DNA of 64,000 bases from Vermamoeba vermiformis (taxonomy: Eukaryota; Tubulinea; Echinamoebida): the NCBI GenBank assembly GCA_045837725.1, contig JBEWZL010000056.1, positions 1-64,000 of the forward strand, in the 5' to 3' direction. Below, piece by piece: positions 58,252-64,000 of the stretch; within the stretch, counting starts at the first letter, position 1, and every line of letters starts with the position of its first letter. Under the pieces are notes generated by a model. That model had not been told where the DNA came from. It was given only the letters and a program-made list of their open reading frames with translations, and did no database searches. The translations under genes were made by a program, and so were the position numbers.

Positions 58252-58759
58252 ATTAGTGAAATTTAGCTTCATTTTGCTCGTGCAGTAACTTCACGGCGCA
58301 AGTGATTCAGCTACGTATTGCTTATGATGACCAAACCTTTACTTCATTAATCTGTCAATCCTCTGATACACCATGAGTTGACAACGAAGGTCTGACCGCA
58401 ACTATTAATTTTTTTAGCGCACGTATCAATGCCACAAAGATTTGGAGCAGTTGAGACCACAAGGCAACCAACTTTTTGTGTTTCGCGACGAACACAAATA
58501 ATGATGCAGCACATTCCAAGTGTAGGAAAAACTAGCGACTGTGCTATGTGATCGAGGCTCAAATAGATATTGCGGCTGAGAACAAACACGAAAGAATTTC
58601 GATGAGATCTGGCTATTCTAGGTGAGTTTTCTATCGATGATACGCGCCCTTGTGGGGAATTTGAGACCCGCATTACAGAAATCAGTTTTTGCTATTATTT
58701 TACATTTTATTCAATTTTTTAAACAACAGAACAATACCTTTCGAGCTCATCTCGCATAA
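58252..58759. other. Intergenic, about 500 nt, nothing recognised
   Basis: Terminator side of the ELMO gene and promoter side of the glucanotransferase gene. An open minus frame here (58,347-58,673) lacks coding character. No repeat or RNA gene is seen. Confidence 0.4.
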
Positions 58760-61137
58760 ATGGCTACTAAAACAGCTTCTAATGCCGCAAAACAGCAAGA
58801 AGAAATTGTAGATCAAAGCGGATATGAGTCTGACACTGAAGAGTACGTGCCTGAGGAAGAAACTAATCCGATCAAGCTCAAAAATAACGAGAGTATGGAG
58901 CAGCTTCAAGAAAGGTAAGAATGCAATCAATATTTATTTTATTCATATGTAATTACATATGTGCCTCTCAGTAATCACTTCAATCGCATTTTTCTTGAAT
59001 TTGCAATTTGTTGACACCTTGATCTAGACTCATGAAAACTCCGGCTGCCGAGCAGTGGAAGAAGATTGGAGTGCGACATCATCATGGCGTCGTTGTTCCT
59101 GTATTCTCATTAAAAGGAAAAGATAGCAGTGGTGTTGGTAAGTATAAAATCGGAACGCAAACCTAGCGACCCGCTCGAAAATTTTTCAAATGCCGTCGCG
59201 CTTTCAAAAGTTTATAAAAGCCAAGAGAAATAATTTTTATTATTAATTAGGTGAGTTTTTGGATCTAATTCCGTTCATGGACTGGTGCAAGCAAAACAAA
59301 TTTGAAATTATTCAGCTCCTGCCACTGAACCACACCAATCTCGACAATAGTCCATTCTCGCCAATTTCTAGTTTTGCACTTAATATTTACTTGCTCTCTC
59401 TCCGCCATGTAAGCTGCACAAGATCCGGATTCATTTATGCGCGGACTAATTTATTGCTAGCTTCCCGCTGCTACCTATGAGCGATCAACTCCTCGAATGG
59501 TCGAAATTATGGACGAGTTGATTAGCTTGAACAGCTGCGAATACGTCAATTGGAAGAAAGGTAATTTCTGCTACTTCGAAATTGTTTTCGGATCTTTAAC
59601 CAAGCTGGACTTAAACTAATAATTTAACTATCATTAGTGAGGCCCTTGAAGCACGAGTGGTTGCGCGAGTACTATAATCTTGAGCGCGACGGTCTTACTG
59701 GCAGCTTGGAGTTTATTAACTTTGTTGCAACCAATCAATATTGGTTGTCCGATTACGCTTTGTTCTGCGTTCTGAAAGAAATGTAAGCGTTATTATTTCC
59801 TAGCAAATTATTATGATTTATTTCTGGAACTAAATTTGACGCGTGTAGCAATGATTGGAAGTACTGGGAAGAGTGGACCATCGACTCAAGCCCCGAAGGC
59901 ATTAAAAAGTTGCGCGAGCAATATAAGTAAGAGCTTTAAATATCAATGTCGATTTTAATTAATACCAATTCACCGTTATGTTTCAGGGACGACATCCAGT
60001 TTTACGAATTTTTGCAATTCTTGTGTCATCAACAAATGTCGCACGTTCGAAGCCACGCGGATAAAAATGGCATGTACTTGAAAGGCGACGTGCCATTCTT
60101 AGTCAGCAAAGACAGCGCGGACGTGTGGATGAACAAAAATCTGTTCAAATTGGAGTGCAATGCTGGTGCTCCGCCAGATATGTACAGCGCGACTGGTCAA
60201 GACTGGGGATTGCCTACTTATAATTGGCCCGCTATGGAGAATGACGGCTATAAATGGTGGAAGGCAAGTCATTGCGAAAATTTTATCAATTTTATTTTCT
60301 AATCGGATCTTCAGGTTCGCCTATCGCTCGCTCAACAGTACTTCCATTTGTATCGCATTGATCATATTGTTGGATTTTTCCGTATATGGGCAGTGCCTAA
60401 GGGCAAGCCCGCGACTAAAGGCTCGTTCGATCCTAAAGAACGCGACAGCTGGATCCCGCAAGGCGAGAAGTTGTTGCGCATGTTGTTAGCTAACTCGAAT
60501 ATGCTTCCTATTGGTGAAGACTTGGGAACTGTTCCCTCTGACGTTCGTGACTGCTTGCAACGATTGGTAAGTCTAACACACTCAGATCTTGTTATCTCAA
60601 TACGCGGCTCTTAATATTCTTTTTTCTAATATTATAATATCTAACTATTGTTATTAGGGTATTTCTGGTACCAAAGTCATTCGTTGGGAACGTCAATGGA
60701 AGTTGAAAGAGGAAGGACAGCCGTTCATTCCTTACTCCGAGTACAACGGCGACAGCATGACCACGGTCTCCACGCACGACTCCACGCCGTTAGCGCTGTG
60801 GTGGAACGAGCAGCCTGAAGAAGCCAAAGCATTTTGTGCCTTCAAAGAAGGTTGGAAACACACGCCTGAAAAGCCGATGCCTATTGATTACCGCATGGAT
60901 ATTCTGCGTGACTCACACGCCACGCCGAGTCTGTTCCATATCAACTTGTTGCAAGAGTATTTGGCGCTAGTGCCCGCTATGATGCACAACGAGCCTGCGT
61001 TGGAACGCATTAATATTCCTGGCAAATTGTTGGAGTCTAATTGGAGCTACAGAATGCGACCGACACTCGAAGAAATCACTGATAATGCCGAATTAAGAGA
61101 CCTTATCAATCGTGTCATTACCACACCTCAGTCTTAA
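58760..61137 (+). CDS. 4-alpha-glucanotransferase (DPE/MalQ type, GH77)
   Basis: Disproportionates maltooligosaccharides in glycogen or starch metabolism. An N-terminal acidic extension (MATKTASNAAKQQEE.., DTEEYVPEEE) precedes the GH77 barrel: GVVVPVFSLKGKDSSGVGEFLDLIPFMDW, EIIQLLPLNHTNLDNSPFSPISSFALNP. Catalytic regions are YRIDHIVGFFRIW (nucleophile Asp), GEDLGTVPSDVRDC (acid/base Glu) and STHDSTPLALWWNEQ (third carboxylate), all present. W-rich substrate loops (DWGLPTYNWPAM, YKWWK) fit the family. It has no CBM20, so it resembles DPE1/MalQ more than DPE2. No plastid- or secretion-type signal is obvious. About eight exons, full length, stop TAA. Confidence 0.95.
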
Positions 61138-61349
61138 TGTGGATTCGTTTCAATAAACTTTTTGTAAGACGCCGGTCCTTCACGATTCCCTTATTAACTT
61201 CCAAACTAATAATAAATTTTAAGCGTTCTCAGAATAAAGGTGTTCGCTTTTCAAAGTATACAGCTTTTCGGTTAAAGTACTTCTAAATCTGGAAAGATTT
61301 TATTTTTAAAAAGGTTGAAACTTTTGTCGCCAGTATCATATACAACAAA

Positions 61350-61753
61350 ATGGTAAGCTCCACAAATGTCTACTTACGCGATAGGTAACGTACTTAAGAC
61401 GGAATCCGCAGGGAAACGACGTTAAAGTATTGGCTGCAGCGGTAAAAGAGCCGACGAATAAGAGCAAAATGCAAAAAGTATTTGAAGAATATGATGCAGA
61501 TAAAAGTGGCTATTTGGACCTAGACGAGTTTCGAAAGTTCGCGATCACCTTCGTTAAGATCCTTGGCAAAACCTCACGCGTAGCAATGAACACGCCTGAA
61601 ACACAATGGAAATTCCCAGATGAATTATTTAAAATGGCTGACACGGACGGGAATGGTCAAATCTCCTTTGAAGAACTCTCCGCTCTTCTGCAGATTCGGG
61701 ACTTTTGGGAGCTTGCTGAGAAGTTGCATGATTTTAATCCCGAAAAATATTAA
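61350..61753 (+). CDS. Small two-EF-hand protein, probably N-myristoylated
   Basis: About 117 residues. The start ATG (61,350) is directly followed by a gt-ag intron (61,353-61,411); joining gives M-G-N-D-V-K-V, a good N-myristoylation sequence (Gly2, small residue near position 6). Two canonical EF-hand loops follow: DADKSGYLDLDEF and DTDGNGQISFEEL, each with acidic residues at positions 1, 3 and 12 and glycine at 6. They are separated by a basic linker. It ends DFWELAEKLHDFNPEKY-TAA. Likely a calcium-responsive membrane-switch protein; its target is unknown. Without the splice the frame from 61,430 would lack the myristoyl glycine. Confidence 0.8.
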
Positions 61754-62251
61754 TGTCTTAGCAAGATTCTGCCCTGTTGGACTTGTGGTGGCTGTAAATA
61801 CAATTTTAAAATAAAAATCAAAATTTACTACCGGGAAAATCTGTTAAACGCAACACAAGTGAGACCAAATAAACATAAACGCAGAGCAAGTACGTAGGTA
61901 CGTAATAATAACGTATAATTAACTGTCTGGAATCTTAAACGATCTAAATTGCTTTGTTTCATCAAAAATTTTTTGTATTATTCGTTCGTTAATTTTGGAT
62001 ACATCTCCCGCCTACTGTTATTGTGGAACCAGAAAACAATTTATTATAATTAATAAAATAATTAATTGTAAGGTCTCGATGACGTGAATTCGCCCAGAAA
62101 AAGCGACGAACGTACTTACACTTCTGCTAAGAACTTCATTATATCAACGCCATTTTGCGTGCTTGCATGGTTCATGAGATATCAAAGTTGACCGTGTTTG
62201 ACCAAACATGAAATTGCACGAAGATAAAATTTTCCATTTCAATCCTCCACG
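61754..62251. other. Intergenic, about 500 nt, nothing recognised
   Basis: AT-rich. An aataaaat signal right after the EF-hand stop (about 61,808) fits polyadenylation. A gttgacc..tttgacca doublet near 62,187 recalls the doublet of the 50-bp array at 25,112 but is single here. Confidence 0.4.
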
Positions 62252-63238
62252 ATGAAGAAAGCACAAACTACCGAAGTAAACGGAACTAAAACGAAATCTG
62301 GACCCATTGACCATATTAGAAGACGCAACAGGCTTTGGGCGACCAGTAAGTAGCGGATGTTGTCTCGAATTTCATTCAAACTCGCCACACAAAATTTTTA
62401 AAAGGAGTAAAATTTGCATCAAACTTTACAATGCTACTCAGATTATTTTACGTATTTTTTCGATATTATTTGTGGCAGAGCAATTTCATTTCATGAACAA
62501 ACCAAAAATATTCCATTTTTCGGAAGTGCCTCCGATGTCTCACTAACACATTGTCATCAAGTCCTCGCTGCCTCAGCAGCCGGAGTAGGATACGCACTGC
62601 CCCATTCTTCAATTCTCAATCACTACTCCGTACCTCAGCTTCACTTGATCCAATTCGTCGTCGCGCTCTTATGGACTGGCTTTGTTCTCGCCATTTCCTT
62701 CATGGAAGCACCTGTTAAGTTTAGAGCACAATCTTTGCCAAAGAATATCGCTGTAGATGTTGGCCGAACCGTGTTCTGGGCTTTGAACAGGTCAGATCCG
62801 ATTAGAATGCTTTAAATCCCGTTATAACTAATGTAATTTTATATGCAGAGTTGAATTGGTCTTCGCTACCGCTGTTGCATTTATTTGTTTCGTAGAGAAT
62901 GGTAAATTCACCGTAGAATGATTCGAATCTGACTTACTGACAATACTTTCTTTCAGTCTACCGCATCCAATTATTAGTCCCTGTTGGGTTATTAATTCTT
63001 CAAGTCTTATTATTGCAACCGATCCTTGATAACAGAGCTATTCATTACAATCTCAACGGTACGTCTTACTTAGTCTTATATCGACTCTAAAGTGCTAAAA
63101 TACGCTCAATTATCAGGCGCTCCGCCATCTTCTGGTCATATAATTCATACTGCCTATGTTTTGATCGAAACCACGAAAGTTGCAATGCTGTCTTGGTTCG
63201 CTTGGACTTTCAGCCAACAAATTGTCCAAAAGCTGTAA
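62252..63238 (+). CDS. Small polytopic membrane protein
   Basis: The inferred first exon is MKKAQTTEVNGTKTKSGPID.. (32 residues), then a ~220-nt intron, then SSLPQQPE-like or ..CHQVLAASAAGVGYALPHSS. Four hydrophobic segments follow: LHLIQFVVALLWTGFVLAIS, VELVFATAVAFICFVEN, QLLVPVGLLILQVLLLQPIL and TAYVLIETTKVAMLSWFAWTF. The loop FMEAPVKFRAQSLPKNIAVDVGRTVFWALNRVE matches the look of small bacterial membrane proteins with an APVKF..P..L..DVGR..F..N..E signature, whose function is unknown. It ends QQIVQKL-TAA. Either an old shared family or a transfer could explain the resemblance. Confidence 0.65.
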
Positions 63239-63923
63239 CTCCTCGTATAAATACGAATCCTATTAGCATAATAAGACCTTTACTCTTGAGCTAACGATAA
63301 AATAGATAAAATTTTGGCCAAGCAAAATTCTTTAGTTTTTGACCGTTACAAATGAATCAGCAATTAATGACGCAGCAACAGTATCATGCCACATGTGTGT
63401 TTTATTATCGAAAGATACGCGTCGTTGAAAGTTGCAATGCTTTCAAGATTTGCAAGGATGTCTACCGTTGCGCGGTGAGGGTCCTCTCGCTCGTGCAAAC
63501 CGTGTAACACGTTGGACAACGATGGTGGAATATTAACACAGTTATCTAACCAGCTCTTACATTGCTAGGTAAGGCAGTTTTGACTCTAAACCAATCAGCT
63601 TTTTTATCTTTCTTACAAAATTTACAAGGCTAATATTCTTAGCGAAATAATGTTTTTGTGCATGTTTATCAACGCGCACGGGGTGAGAGGAATTTTTTTG
63701 AAGCAAATGTGGACTTTGAGACTCTCACAAGATGCGATCTGCAATGCTAAGCCCGTGCTCACCAATTTTGTCGTTCCGATCGTCAATTACCCATGAAATG
63801 TCGCGATGTTGATGCAGCCGTTATTCCTGACAGGCGAATTTTGCTGGACGAGGCCTCGATCTCGATGAATTTTCTTACAGTTTCCTTCCATATGAACATT
63901 GACAATGTTTGGCACCTGCAACA
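63239..63923. other. Intergenic, nothing recognised
   Basis: About 690 nt with no supported gene. Overlapping short frames on the minus strand (63,787-63,999) show no coding character. The right end acts as promoter for the edge gene. Confidence 0.4.
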
Positions 63924-63930
63924 TATAAAA
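63924..63930 (+). promoter_or_regulatory. TATA box of the edge gene
   Basis: TATAAAA lies 54 nt before the ATG at 63,984. A-rich and pyrimidine-free leader sequence (aaatacaaacaac) sits directly before the start, as in many eukaryotic 5' UTRs. This is the clearest TATA box in the window. Confidence 0.5.
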
Positions 63931-63983
63931 GCCTTCGTTTGTTGCAACATTCATTATTTTATTACATAGCAAATACAAACAAC

Positions 63984-64000
63984 ATGTTGGCGACTTCAAT
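63984..64000 (+). CDS. Start of a gene cut by the window edge
   Basis: ATG TTG GCG ACT TCA AT.. (M-L-A-T-S) follows a TATA box and an A-rich leader. Too short to identify. Confidence 0.35.

Overview
The window reads as nuclear DNA of a unicellular eukaryote. Genes are packed closely on both strands, are cut by many 45-60 nt GT-AG introns (often with a CTAAC-like branch motif before the acceptor), and often share short divergent promoters. The gene content fits an amoeba-like protist, perhaps amoebozoan: an EF-hand-less gp91phox-type NADPH oxidase, a cytochrome b5-acyl-CoA dehydrogenase fusion, ELMO and PX proteins, a TOM1/TOM3-type receptor-like protein and a DPE/MalQ-type 4-alpha-glucanotransferase. 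That placement is inference. No bacterial operons, rRNA, intact tRNA, or reverse transcriptase, integrase or capsid genes were recognised.

The window has two compartments. Positions 1-27,100 are repeat-rich and hold five genes whose products I do not recognise (one has only a winged-helix-like end). The left edge has a palindromic short-motif family (47-272 and 3,085-3,966) either side of a 20-bp tandem repeat (361-489) and a G-rich hairpin-bearing repeat field (480-2,400). Three closely spaced minus-strand genes follow (4,629-6,272; 6,422-13,047; 13,197-15,772), encoding charged, probably nuclear proteins, one with an SPKK minisatellite. Upstream of them lie two strong hairpins, paired CACGTG sites and a tandem array of CACGTG-centred hairpins (16,470-16,910). 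Next come a large minus-strand gene (17,683-22,806) and a divergent partner (23,067-24,287), accompanied by three arrays of a tRNA T-arm-like unit punctuated by the palindrome TATGGCCGGCCATA. One array lies inside the large gene's first intron. A 50-bp tandem array and further low-complexity repeats fill 24,800-27,100.

Positions 27,148-64,000 are a dense, conserved housekeeping and signalling region. In order: a SKA1-like kinetochore gene that seems to lack its C-terminus, eIF2B epsilon, b5-acyl-CoA dehydrogenase, an MFS transporter, omega-amidase/NIT2, a multi-reader chromatin protein (zinc knuckle, PHD, chromo-like modules, LSD1-type zinc finger), NADPH oxidase, a TDP2-like phosphodiesterase, a large THH1/TOM1/TOM3 membrane protein, ribose-phosphate pyrophosphokinase, a proline-rich PX protein divergent from an ELMO-domain protein, 4-alpha-glucanotransferase, a probably myristoylated EF-hand protein, a small polytopic membrane protein, and the start of one more gene at the right edge. 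The oxidase, PX and ELMO genes could act in one Rac/phosphoinositide/oxidase theme, but that is inference from function and proximity.

Exon structures were worked out by eye from splice signals and reading frame. Gene ends are more reliable than each internal junction.
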